In this document: piece after piece, positions 33,666-45,200 of the stretch
How positions within the stretch are numbered: the stretch's first letter is position 1
Layout of the letters: each line of letters starts with the position of its first letter
DNA from: Siphonodentalium dalli
Taxonomy: Eukaryota > Mollusca > Scaphopoda > Gadilida > Siphonodentaliidae
Reading direction: 5' to 3'
NCBI GenBank assembly: GCA_032622095.1
Contig: CP136063.1
Span: 14,983,814-15,047,813 of the forward strand
Length of the DNA stretch: 64,000 nt
Notes under the pieces: generated by a model
What the model was told of the DNA's origin: nothing
What the model saw: only the letters and a program-made list of their open reading frames with translations
The model's database searches: none
Translations under genes and position numbers: made by a program

Positions 33666-33956
33666 CTATCTGCGATTTTTTTCGATCTTATGCCTGATAC
33701 TACTTATGTTATAATGGAACACAGTTAATGTATGCTCAGTATTGGGTAATGTAGATTGCTGAGCTGGGCCAGGGTTCTTTTCCACATCACCTGATAGCAA
33801 TATCAAAATTGTAAGGCAGTACATTATACAACGTAAATTTATGCCCCAGAAGTCATGCCTAAGATTTTGTGTTATTTTCCCATTTGATAAGATACTCCCC
33901 TTTTTCAGGTCGAAGACCCCGATCGCTGCACGATATTGGTCAGTTGTATTACCCAT
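33666..33956 (-). pseudogene. LINE ORF2 N-terminus with 2A-like ribosome-skipping motif
   Basis: The frame starts MGNTTDQYRAAIG, runs to a hydrophobic CIMYCLTILILLSG, then gives DVEKNPGP at 33788-33765 on the minus strand. This matches the canonical 2A consensus D-V/I-E-x-N-P-G-P. In families with such motifs the ribosome fails to join the last Gly to Pro, releasing the leader as a separate peptide. 2A-like motifs are known from some invertebrate CR1-type LINEs. After the Pro, the sequence enters an endonuclease start (TVFHYNISSIRHKI). The frame breaks at about 33665. The hydrophobic stretch before the motif resembles a short signal or membrane segment. Confidence 0.8.
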
Positions 33957-34164
33957 ACAGTATCTTAATTATTTGTCGAAGTTAATTGTTTGCGGGAGCG
34001 ATCGTACGTATTCGATATGAAAAGATGAGTAATTCACAGGAGATACCCTCTCTGAGAAGCGACAGCCTACACACAAATTATTTGTGTTTATTTCAAATAA
34101 TTCGTGATTAATATGGATCGACTACATGTGCACAACACTACTCCTGAACATCAGACACATTTCC

Positions 34165-34370
34165 AGGTGAACCAGGGGGGGGGGTCGGCAAAAACTTCCA
34201 GGGTACAAGGTGGACATTTTGAGATTTTCGATTTTTGGGACCCACCACCCCCGGAAGGCATGTTTTTGCCACTCATTTCTAGGACACCCACCCCTCCCGC
34301 CCAATTTTTCCTCTAGAAAATCAGGGACCCACCCCTAAAACAGTCATGTATATTACTTAATCATATAATA
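34165..34370 (+). repeat. C/G-rich dispersed repeat, inverted relative to 45115-45290
   Basis: Contains GGGGTCGGCAAAAACTTCCA, GGGACCCACCACCCCCGGAA, GGCATGTTTTTGCCACTCA and CAGGGACCCACCCCTAAAAC. All recur in reverse orientation at 45115-45290 in intron 2. The class is unknown. Confidence 0.8.
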
Positions 34371-34549
34371 TCACCATTGAGGTTGTTCACCCTCAGCCAG
34401 GATGGCTTCCCTGAGATGATTTACCTGTGGTTTTATGTTTGTGTTCTCTTTGCATTGAAATTATATAAATGTTTTCCACCATCAAGGTTTTTAATCTTAA
34501 AACCCTGGTTTAGACTAAAGAAGTGTTGAAAAGGGGGAAAATGTTCTCT

Positions 34550-34720
34550 ATTTTGTTCTAAGTTAAGAATATAAGCCTTTGGATTAACTTTGGCTACATA
34601 ATGTGTCTCTAATATGACATTTAGCAAAACAATGCATGAAGCCGGAAAAGGTGGTATTTTGAGGCTCGGATCCACCCACCCGTCCTTGTACCCTGGAAGT
34701 TTTTGCCGACCCCCCCTTGG
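34550..34720 (+). repeat. dispersed repeat, related to 29276-29500
   Basis: Shares ordered blocks with 29276-29500 and ends in CCTTGTACCCTGGAAGTTTT, linking it to the C-rich repeat family at 34165-34370. The two segments may be halves of a longer element. Confidence 0.6.
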
Positions 34721-35690
34721 GTGAACTGTATTTTATTGTATATATTGTTATTATTTATTACCATTAACATTCTTGTTTTTTTCCTATATTATATTTTGAT
34801 AAATCGCTATTTTTATATGATCGTTAACAAATTGTAAATTTTTCCTGTACTGTTATCCAAGGCACTAACATACTTATACATAATCTCTAACGGCCTATAT
34901 TATTTGTCAAAGATTATGTGCATTGATTGATAATATGTGATCATGTATATTTTTCTACTGTAGCAATAAATCGAAACTAAATAAAAATTGAAGGCATATT
35001 AGTATAGTCTTTTAATTATAGTCACAGGCACAGCCTTTTGTGAGATCTTTTTTTCATATCCAGAATGTACTTGCATTCGACAGTGTGTCATCGGTGGCGT
35101 AATTCTTTTAAGTGATACTAATTCAACATAAAACAAACTCACGGTGCATTGAAATACAGACAACAAAAAGTCAACAATTGCAACATTCAACAAGTCAACA
35201 AGTTTGGACTTTTGTTGCAGCCCGGTTGTATACGCCGCCAGATGGTAATTAAAAATACAATGCTCATTTAGCCAAAGAAAATGCATGCCATTCCATGCAT
35301 GTTCTTTGTTTCTAGCCAACGCCATCGTAGAGGCATATTGGAGCGTGGACGTTGGCCGGGCCAATCTCACATGGGCCACCTCAGATTTAGTTATTATTTT
35401 ATTTTCCCTTTATATATCTGCGTATCGTCAGTTTCAATACTTGCTTATATATATATATATATATATGCATACTGTCGTGGCTCAGTCGTTATAACTTTCA
35501 TTATGCCAAATTGTTAAACCAGCTTCGCCGCCCCTGTCATAACATAGCCTGACCACCAAAATTTAGCAAATCGAAAACAGATGTCTCCTACATTAAATGT
35601 GTGAAAGATATACAGACCGCCTAAAGATTTCTGGAGCTATGTTATTAGGGCAGACGTGGTACTACTAAGGTGTCGGACATTTTCATTACG
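34721..35690. other. no gene recognised
   Basis: AT-rich sequence upstream of the spliced gene. A short (AT)n run lies at about 35447-35466. No coding support on either strand. Confidence 0.35.
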
Positions 35691-35696
35691 ATGTCT

Positions 35697-35761
35697 CCAG
35701 AGGGTGAATTTAATTAGGCTGTCCAGCATAGCCGGCTAGCATGAGTAAATTCACCCTCTGG
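35697..35761. repeat. 16-bp inverted repeat upstream of the gene
   Basis: CCAGAGGGTGAATTTA at 35697-35712 is exactly complementary to TAAATTCACCCTCTGG at 35746-35761, with a 33-nt loop. It lies about 60 bp before the TATA-like box, so a regulatory role is possible but unproven. Confidence 0.7.
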
Positions 35762-35820
35762 GAACCTCATCTGAAGTTAACCGAGCATGGTATATACGTA
35801 ACGTGAGCCGATCCGAATAG

Positions 35821-35832
35821 CTATATATATGA
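35821..35832 (+). promoter_or_regulatory. TATA-like box of the spliced gene
   Basis: CTATATATATGAG followed by GC-rich GTGGGCCGGCC lies about 85 bp before the ATG at 35913. The spacing allows a transcription start near 35850. This is inference from sequence only. Confidence 0.4.
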
Positions 35833-35912
35833 GTGGGCCGGCCTGTACAAGTTACTAATTATTCTTCGTCTGGTTGCGTAATTTTAGTTCTGTTCAAATA
35901 TTTGAAGAAATT

Positions 35913-36123
35913 ATGTTTGCGTTAGTTTATTTCACCGAAGATAGCGGAAAGTTCGAGTGTTTACCGATGAAAAAACTTAAGAAAACTGCTGCGACAAGTA
36001 GTGCTGAATTCATGCTTTTGGAAACTGTTTCTGTGCAATATAGAATAAAGGCATCCGATGGCACTGGCAAAGAACGAAATATTGACATAGATTACATTGG
36101 AACAGTTCAACTCATCCACAAAG
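35913..36123 (+). CDS. exon 1
   Basis: Codes residues 1-70 and the first base of codon 71. ATG at 35913 is the first ATG of a frame that continues upstream without another ATG nearby. The stretch FALVYF is followed by alternating hydrophobic residues ([22 protein letters not shown]), suggesting a small beta domain. The donor GTAAGT begins at 36124, and reading through gives a stop within 10 codons. Confidence 0.65.
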
Positions 36124-39076
36124 GTAAGTACATAATTGATAATATATAATTATACAACAGTCATGGGCCTATTTCACTGTTTCAGCATTTTGATCCACAC
36201 GCAGGGACGTCCCTACACACCCCTCCCAATATTTGCCAAAATTTTCAATTTTGGGAAATTCGGAGGTCAAAATTCGAAATTTTGGGAATTTCAGGTAGAA
36301 TTTGGTAGGAATTCTTAAGTTTCTACCTGTAATTTTAATGTTTTAGTTGTCAAATTCCGGAAGTTCGCGAATATTCAGTTGAAAATTTGGAAATTTTAGA
36401 ATACTGGTAGTAGATTTGGAAAAAAGGGGGGGTGCAAATGGAAATTCCGGAAATTTGAACTTTTAGGGCGGTAGATTTTAAAAATTTTGATCCAAGGGGG
36501 TGTGTGCAAATGGAATTTCCTTTATTTGGAAACCTGGTATAGTTGATTCGAAAATTTTGCCCCAAGGCGGGGGGGGGGGGGTGCAATAGGAATTTCGGAA
36601 GTGGACATCCCCATCCCTGACCTCGTCGCAACGTCCCTGTCCACACGATTCCATTATGGAACTATTTCATGAGGATATGTTGTTCATTTAGAACCATTTA
36701 TTTTGAAATACTATAAGGTCCACACTTCACATTTAAATAGTTTCATATATACATATATATTATTTAATATGTGAAACAGTTGAACTAGTGCCTTATTTAT
36801 AGGACCTAAAACTAACTATTGTCATGAGAACAAGCTGGGAAGCAATGCACTATATATATATAAACTCTAATAGTATGGCAGGCGGCAATTTCACAAGCAG
36901 ATCTCTCAACAGAGACGTCCACTAACACTCAAATAATGCTTGGCTACCAATGTATCCTCATAAAAAAAGTCCCAGATACCATACCACATGAGATTTAAAC
37001 ATTTTATCAGCAGGATTCACAAACTCCCGGATTTGATTGCATCTTGACATTAATAGGGTTTTCAATCTGCCGCGGAGGAAGATCGGTCAAGTTCCTTCTC
37101 TCTCCAGCAACCTCAAAGAGCAATTAAAGCAACCCGGTTTCATGTGCTGGTTTTTATGTGGTGGTTCTACAGTTCACCTTTTCCTGTTTTCCTGCCAAGA
37201 CCATAACGTGGCCAGGAGCGTATGCGTAGTGGGGGTGGAGGGGCAGGCCGGGTAGCGGAGCGCTTCACGAGCCCCTGTGTTATTAGGCATATGCTCATCG
37301 GCACCTCAATACAATAAAATATGTAATTTACCCAGGTGAAATAGAGGACTCAATAGGAGTACTTTGATCTCCAAAATTATAATATCATATGGGGAATGGT
37401 ACTTATATATTATCCAATAGAGCTGAATATGATACCATTTTATAAAAGTGGCGAGGTGAAATGGGCGCAATTGGAAATTTTTCATGACACAGAATATCAA
37501 ATAATTTGTCTTGTTTCCACATTGCACCCAACATTCTTTGCCCGACCGACCCCTTCCCCCCTGCTGTCCACGGAAAATGTCTACCAGATGTTGGCTTAGG
37601 GCTAGCTACTAGAAATTTCCTTGGAATTAATTTCCAGTGTAGGCTCTTTGCGGGCTAATAGAAAAAATTCCCCCAGGAACCAGCCAGCGTGTGCATTGAT
37701 CACGGTGTTTGGCAATGTGATAAAAAAATATCACATTGCCAAACACCATGGCATTGCTTGAGATTATATGGCGGATAATGTGACCAATGCTCTTTCCTAG
37801 TATATTCGGTACTATTTATAATTATATTGCAGAATTGGACTAAACATTTTCTCTTCACAGTCATATACCTTACTAGTACTTGAATTCGCGCAGTACTATT
37901 TTTCGCGCGAATTTAAAACTAAGCGAAATATGGTACGATATATATACAGTATTTTTCCGATAATTTTATTTTAGATAATGAGACGGAGTGAACTATATAA
38001 TTATTCGGTATTACAGTTGTCTGAAAACACTGATCTGACTACACTTGCTGACAGCCGGGTTATTAATAAGTTATCATTAGAAATAGTGGAATTTTAAAAT
38101 TAGTGTATCATTTATACATGTGGTCTATTTTCATTGTTACTATGGTTCACACGTGTCGTTAATTCATTGTATATATAATTTATTGCATGTGCTATTTCGA
38201 GAACTCCAACATGTTGGGTTGAAGAACTTAAATTTCATGAAAACACGATGGAAACTTTAGATTTATACATGTATTGTCGACACCATTATTTATTTGGGTT
38301 TATGTATAGAGCAGCAACTATCATATAGCTTTAAACATTCTCAGATCCCTTGCTGAAGTAAGAAGACTGATTGTCTTAAGATATACAATCAATGAAGAAT
38401 AACCAACAACTTGGAGTTTTAGCAAATTCTGGGTATTTCTGTATTCATTTTATGTTGTTTCTGAACTGTGACAGCGAAAAGTAGTACTGCGCGAATTTAA
38501 ATATGAGTAAGGTAATCATAATCAAATTATTCACGAATTTAGTAATAGTATAAGTTACAACACTCACCAAAAAGAAACTCACTGGAATAACAATAACGCA
38601 CGTACAGAATATATTCAAGTTACTGGAAATCGAAATACAAACTATGATCCGTGCACGGTGTTACACGTCGATACGTTAATGGTAATGGTAAATCTGGAGA
38701 TTATATCAATTGGAAGTTACTTCCAATGTAACGCCAGGAAACATTATCAACAGCTATATATATATATACCTTTATTTCCTCCAATTTCGGAGAGCAGTAA
38801 TAACATAATTACAGGTTACATATATATATGCATACATTGTTTGACAAAAGAGAATTGACATGAAAAGCACATAAACTTTTTAACAAATGGATACAACACA
38901 AACAGAACACCTGTGTAGTCTCGCAGACTAAACGTCCACGTGCAGTTACAAACAACACGGGCGCACATACAGGATGGCCCTAACTTACATACTTAACTAC
39001 ACATATGCATACATATATACGCATATACATACATATAAACACACATACACAATTACATACATACATACACATACAT

Positions 39077-39121
<45 letters not shown>

Positions 39122-39216
39122 CATATACATATATATACACATATATATACATATATACACACATATATATACACATATATATACACATATATATACATAC
39201 ATACACACACACACAC

Positions 39217-39272
<56 letters not shown>

Positions 39273-42200
39273 ACACCACACACGTATGCACGCACATGCA
39301 TTCACATACTTATACACATACAAATACACCCTTACATATATGCATACACACATATACTCACACACGACGGACATACATCATTCGTTATATGCTAACCTGA
39401 TCATTCAAACCGACTCTATATACGGGTCAACATATATAAATATACACAAACATGTGTTCATGCGGATGTGAAATAGAGCATGTACATCAGTTACCGACGT
39501 TTTATCGGCGTCCTCATTGATAATATTCATGAATTATTACTATCATCACTGCATGTCGGTAATATTTGAGATTGCGTGGTATAAGCTTTCCACAAACAAT
39601 ACGTACTGCATACTACAAAGTCTGTGAATAAGTCAGCTTCATCAATTAAATCAAATAACTCCGGTGGACGTGCAGTGAGAAATACATTCAATTGTACATC
39701 TGGGCAAAGGCTGTCTAGTTTGAGAATACATTGAATATTGAACTGGTTCATTAACTCATACCATATGTCGTTTCGATATTCCGCAATGGCGGGGCAGTTA
39801 ATGATGACGTGTTGAGGGAGATCATCGTAAGCAACACCACATTTGTTGCAAGTTACAAACACGGACTCAGTACAAGCCATGATACCGGCCACAGTCAGGT
39901 ATGCCATTTTGTGTCTAGGGAACTTTCGACAGCAACGCCACAAATGGGAGACTGATAACTGTGGGTGTATAACATGAAAGCGACTGAGTGATTTGTCACC
40001 GATCACCGCGCTTTTCCATCCGTGTTCTGAATATTCAGATATTGCCTTGCGCACTATACTTTTCCATGACGACTTTGTTGGGAATTCACTTTCAGAAACA
40101 TAATTTGTAAAATACGACATCAACTGGTGGTTACCCAGAATATTTGCAATATCGGAAATGAAGGATTTTCCCGAAACCCCATCTATGAAGAACGAGTGCA
40201 GCCTTAATAAGAAAACCGATTTGGCTGCCTTCTCAGTTGTGAGGGCGCATAGACTTCCGAAGAAGAGAAGCTTCTTTTTTTCAATAAAACTGTGAATATT
40301 TCCTATTCCCAGCAACCCTTCTACAATGTTGGTCCGTGTTTTGGAATGCAAACCTTGGATCTTTTTAAGGCAAAATCGGTGAGTTCTTTCCAGGGATAAT
40401 ACATCTGAATCGGTCAAGCCACATAGCAGTTCGCATCCAAAGAGACCTTTTGGCAATATTATAGATGTATAGATTGTCCTACTGCTGACTGGTGTTATAC
40501 CTCCAGCATACATACCGATGTTGGACATAGCAAAATAGCTTGACCTAAGCTTCTGTTTTATTTCGTCAATGAATTCACCGTTTTGATTATGCTTATGTAT
40601 AGGGACACCTAAGTGTGTAAGACTTTCAACTTCAGATACCTGTTTCCCGCACAGAGTCCATGCCCTGTTAGTACTCGTCTTATTGTGCTCATTTTTACTT
40701 TCATTAAAGACAATAACAACTGACTTTTGTTCATTATATCGATACCTCCATTTTCGACTGTAATTGGTGCATATAGTCAGTAGCTGCTGAAGACCTTTTT
40801 CCGAAACAGAGAGAAGTGTCATGTCATCAGCTTGTGTTGGGCATGAACAGTTTACAGAATACATATTCAGCCCTGCTCCCGAGTTTGCCAGTTCTACCAA
40901 AAGTTGGTCAACAAAGAGCATGTAAAAAAGAGGTGAAATAACGCCTCCTTGTTTTGTTCCTTGCTCTATTTGAAATTGCCTGGACTGGCAATCTCCGTAT
41001 TTTACGAAACAAGAGGTACCTTTAAGCATCTGATGAAACAGTAGCCATGATTTTCCACCAAAGCCAAGCATGTGCAGCTTATACTTTCTTTTTTTACTTT
41101 CAACCTGGGAGATAACCTTTCTCCCTGGAAATAACTTATCTCCCAGGGAGATAACTTTTCTCCCGGGAATTAACTTATCTCTCTGGGAGAAAACTTTTCT
41201 CCCGGGAATTAACGTTTCTCCCAGGGAGATAACTTATCTCACAGGGATAAAACTTTTCTCCCGGGAATTAACTTATCTCCCTGGGAGAAAACTTATTTCC
41301 CGAGAATTAACTTTTCTCCCAGGGAGATAACTTATCTCCCGGGAATTAACTTTTCTCCCGTGGTGGAAAACCACGTGATGTGATAGGTTTCACGTAACCG
41401 ATAACATTCAAACATATCCTCCTACGGTTAAAATACACCTGTCACGTGTCATTGTCTGATGGCGCAAAAAAAAAAATTGACAGTCTATATATAACACGCC
41501 AATGTTTAGCGCCTGGTGTCACAGGTCCCCTGGTGCGACAACACTACCATAAGTATATACCTTAATACAAGGTTTATGTCTATCAGACCTATATTGAGCA
41601 TAGACTCACTTGCAATCTAAATTCATCAATATCCTCTATACATAAGATAATGTCACATCCCCAGTTCTCTAGACCATATTCACACCTTTAATTTGGTGTA
41701 TCTCTTGCATCGATACGTGTACGATCACCAAAGATATATCTGAATGTGTGCACACTTTCAAATCCAGACAAACCCTTGAACAGATTCCCATCAAATATAG
41801 CATAGTACTGCTACTGCAGAATTCCACTTGTCACAATGATTCACCATGGATGGTCCTGTCTGTGTGACCTCAGCAGAGTAAATTCTGCAGTGCTACTGTG
41901 CTATATTTGATGGGAATCTGTTCAGGGGGTTGTCTGATTTTGAAAGTGTGCACATATTCATATATATCTTTGTCGATCTTGCACGTATCGATGTGGGAGA
42001 TACACCAAATTAAAGGTGCGAATATGGTCTAAAGCACTTGGTATGCGGCATTATATTATACACATTTTTATCGCAAGCGAATCTATGCTCATTATAGGTC
42101 GGATAGATATAAACCTTGTATTAAGGTATATACTCATGGTAGTGTTGTCACACCAGGGGACCTGTGCCTGGTGTAGCATTATGTAGTCGAAGCAGACACC

Positions 42201-45200
42201 AGACCTGTGCCTGGTCGTAGAAGACATTCAGGAACTGAGGATATGGCTGGAATTGGGAAGAGTCGGAGTGTTTGACTGTTTATAGTATTGGACCATGTTA
42301 TGTTGTTATGAAATCTTGATATTTCGCCATTAACTATAAAGTTACCTTCGTATCAAATGCTGCCTATTCCGATTGATTATTTTATATTTTTTGTGAATAT
42401 GTGCCATGGCTGTCGCGGACCCTGGACTCTATAGTCTAAAATATACAGACCATCGCTAGTATAGCGTGGGTCCATTTTGGACTACCGGTGGTCGTGAAAT
42501 GCACCAAATCGCTCTAAATTGGACCTATAACACGTGTGTGTGGCGAAACAATGGGTACATATCATTAAACGCTCTTTATAATGACATGGCGAAACGATTC
42601 TATTGAATGCATAAAGTATCCACGGCATCCTTAAACACTCTTTATGACGTGACGCAACATTAAATTGAAATAAATAGGCGGACCCCCAGATAACATCGAG
42701 GTGGTAAAATAATAATATAGCGTGCATTGCCCTATACCCGAGATCACTGCCTGTGTTATTTAACTCAGATTCTATAGCCGATAGCACATCCATAATGTCA
42801 TCCTTGAATTTTCTCCGTGTCAGGCCCATCGATTTCAGAATTATCTTCAAATGTCGCAAACTCATTGTTATGCCATGGTACAAATGAAGAAAACATAATA
42901 TTTCGATGTATTCAAATCCAAGGCTAAAATATCTTTCTATTATCCATTCTACACTATGGTTCACTGTGTCCAAAGGTATGTATTGTGGTGGGTGTGCTTC
43001 ACATATCACTATAAATAACATCAGGATAACTTTAAAGGTACGGTTGGCTTGGCGGTGGCTATCCTGTGAAAATATTTCAACCCGTCAAAAAACCGCCACA
43101 AACAGAAAGAACATCAAAATGTAGACAGACTTTGTCCGTATACAAATAAGAAATATCGCATAAACAGTATGTTATTGTCACATATTTGACCATTGTTATG
43201 TAAACAAAAGCATATAAAAGTAACTTTTCTGGTGTTTGTTTATATTATGATGGTAAACATAAAGAGCGTTATTTGTTGGTGAATTCATGATATGGAACTA
43301 ATAAAGAGCGTTTATGTCATTTGTGTGTGATTAGCCAGTAGCATTGTGCTGTCTTCTGTAACATGCTGTTTACGCGATGGTCATGGTATATATGAACGAA
43401 ACTGTATGCGTTTTAATGTTTTTCAGTTTACGGTGTTTGGAACAAATATGAATATTTTCGACAATTAAGACAAAGATGTTACTCATCCTGTGCACAGCTA
43501 TAGAGACATTTTTGTTTCCAGAAAACGACACAGAAAGCCATTATATTTTAACTTCGTCATTATAATTTATAAACTTCGTCACGCCGATTCACGATTTCCA
43601 AAAGCTTAATTTATTATCAGGCGGGTCTAGGAATTTCTGAAAGGGGGGGGGGGGTCCGATTACAAGTTATGAGAGCGGATAATTTCGGGAATTTTTCGCA
43701 TGCTATGCATCGACCTATACTGCACTGCATGGGGTATCGGGTTAACCATATATGTGTTTCTATGTCTATGTCAAATGTCATAAGATTGTCAAATAAAACT
43801 TACTTACTTATACCGTGAAGATGCTACATGCAACTTTAAAGGAATGACCACCTGTATCCCAAAGTTACCCCAGTCGCCAGGCCACAGACTGTACTAGACA
43901 TATCCTCAGGCGTGAGTTTGGTACGTTGAGCCACATCATATGCTACCCCATGTTGCTTACCGTGTGGTTTGGTATAAAGGCAGGTTTTAGGACTCCTGAA
44001 TCATAATTAATTGAGGAGATTAGTTTGATGGATGGCACCATGTATATGCAAGACATATGGCGCATGGGCATGTAATGATTTTTATGCCTAATTTTTTATC
44101 GATTTGTTGAATTTGAAAGATGAAAATCCTGTACTACCGGGTGTTAACAACATTGAATTCGTTCTCAGCCAAGCATTACAGCACCCATGGGTTAACCTTT
44201 CCTATATTATAACACCTGGTATTACATAATTTTCACCGTTCAAATTCAACAAATCGATACAAATTTGGCACTTAAATTTAAAGTGCATTAAAATGAAAAA
44301 ATGACATTATGCCCATAAATTCACCGCCATACACACATGCGAGAGCAGATGGGTTAATCCTTAATTACGGGGCGTTGCTTGTGTTCACCTAAATATATAT
44401 ATGGACAATTTCATTGAAATCATACTGATAGATCTTGAGATATTTCCGACGGAACTAGTGGGAACTTTATTTTGTTATGTTGTTTATATTAATAGATAAA
44501 ACAGTATATATGATATTGTTATATTGGCTTTCACAGATAAATCCGTGATAAAAAAATTGGTGAAAGAGCACAGCAAAGAAATGCAGTTAGCATTAATGGA
44601 AAATACACTCCAAGAGTACCTGCTTAAAACAATTCCTGACGAAAATCCTAAGAAAAGAACACCAAAAAGACGGTTAGATAAAGACTATGTGTACGAGGGA
44701 GAGAATGACACCCGACCCGTTACTACAAACAGTGAGACACCTGACATTGCCACACCTGATGTCGATGCGACAATCGAATATTTAAAAAAAAATAAAAAAT
44801 TCGCGCAAGGTTTGTAAATTTATTCACTATTATACTATCGAAAATATTTATGTCTTAATAATATAATTGACATAGCTTAATGTGTAACTTGATATTTTCA
44901 ATTTAACATGGTCACTTTAATTATAAATATTGTTTGATGTCCGCATTAAAAGTTGGTTTTTCAAACACAATCACTGTTAATTACTAGAAGGACTGGTTTT
45001 ATTTCTTAATGGGATTACACCTAGCCCATCAATACATGTATTACATGTTCAAAGGCACGTAATGTGCATGTGAGGCCGTGACCCCAGCATGCATATGATT
45101 AAGTAATATACAGTGACTGTTTTAGAGGTGGGTCCCTGATTTTCGAGAGGAAAAATTGGGCGGGAGGGGTGGGTGTCCGAGAAGTGAGTGGCAAAAACAT

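Larger units (their letters stand above)
32192..33960 (-). mobile_element. internally deleted LINE with 2A-like motif
   Basis: Read on the minus strand: a 61-codon leader ending in a 2A-like motif, an endonuclease domain, then a jump to a C-terminal Cys-rich region and a 3' UTR ending AATAAAATATGTTTCAAGTC with CAAGT repeats. The reverse transcriptase that should lie between is missing at the junction near 32757, so this is a deleted copy. The two coding portions and the 3' tail are colinear, which supports one original element. Confidence 0.75.

Noticed and set aside
38974-39400. Overlapping 80-130-codon frames on both strands
   Set aside because: They are translations of ACAT/AC/AT microsatellites.
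41070-41330. 86-codon frame with LPGINLS-type repeats
   Set aside because: Translation of the palindromic 20-bp minisatellite.
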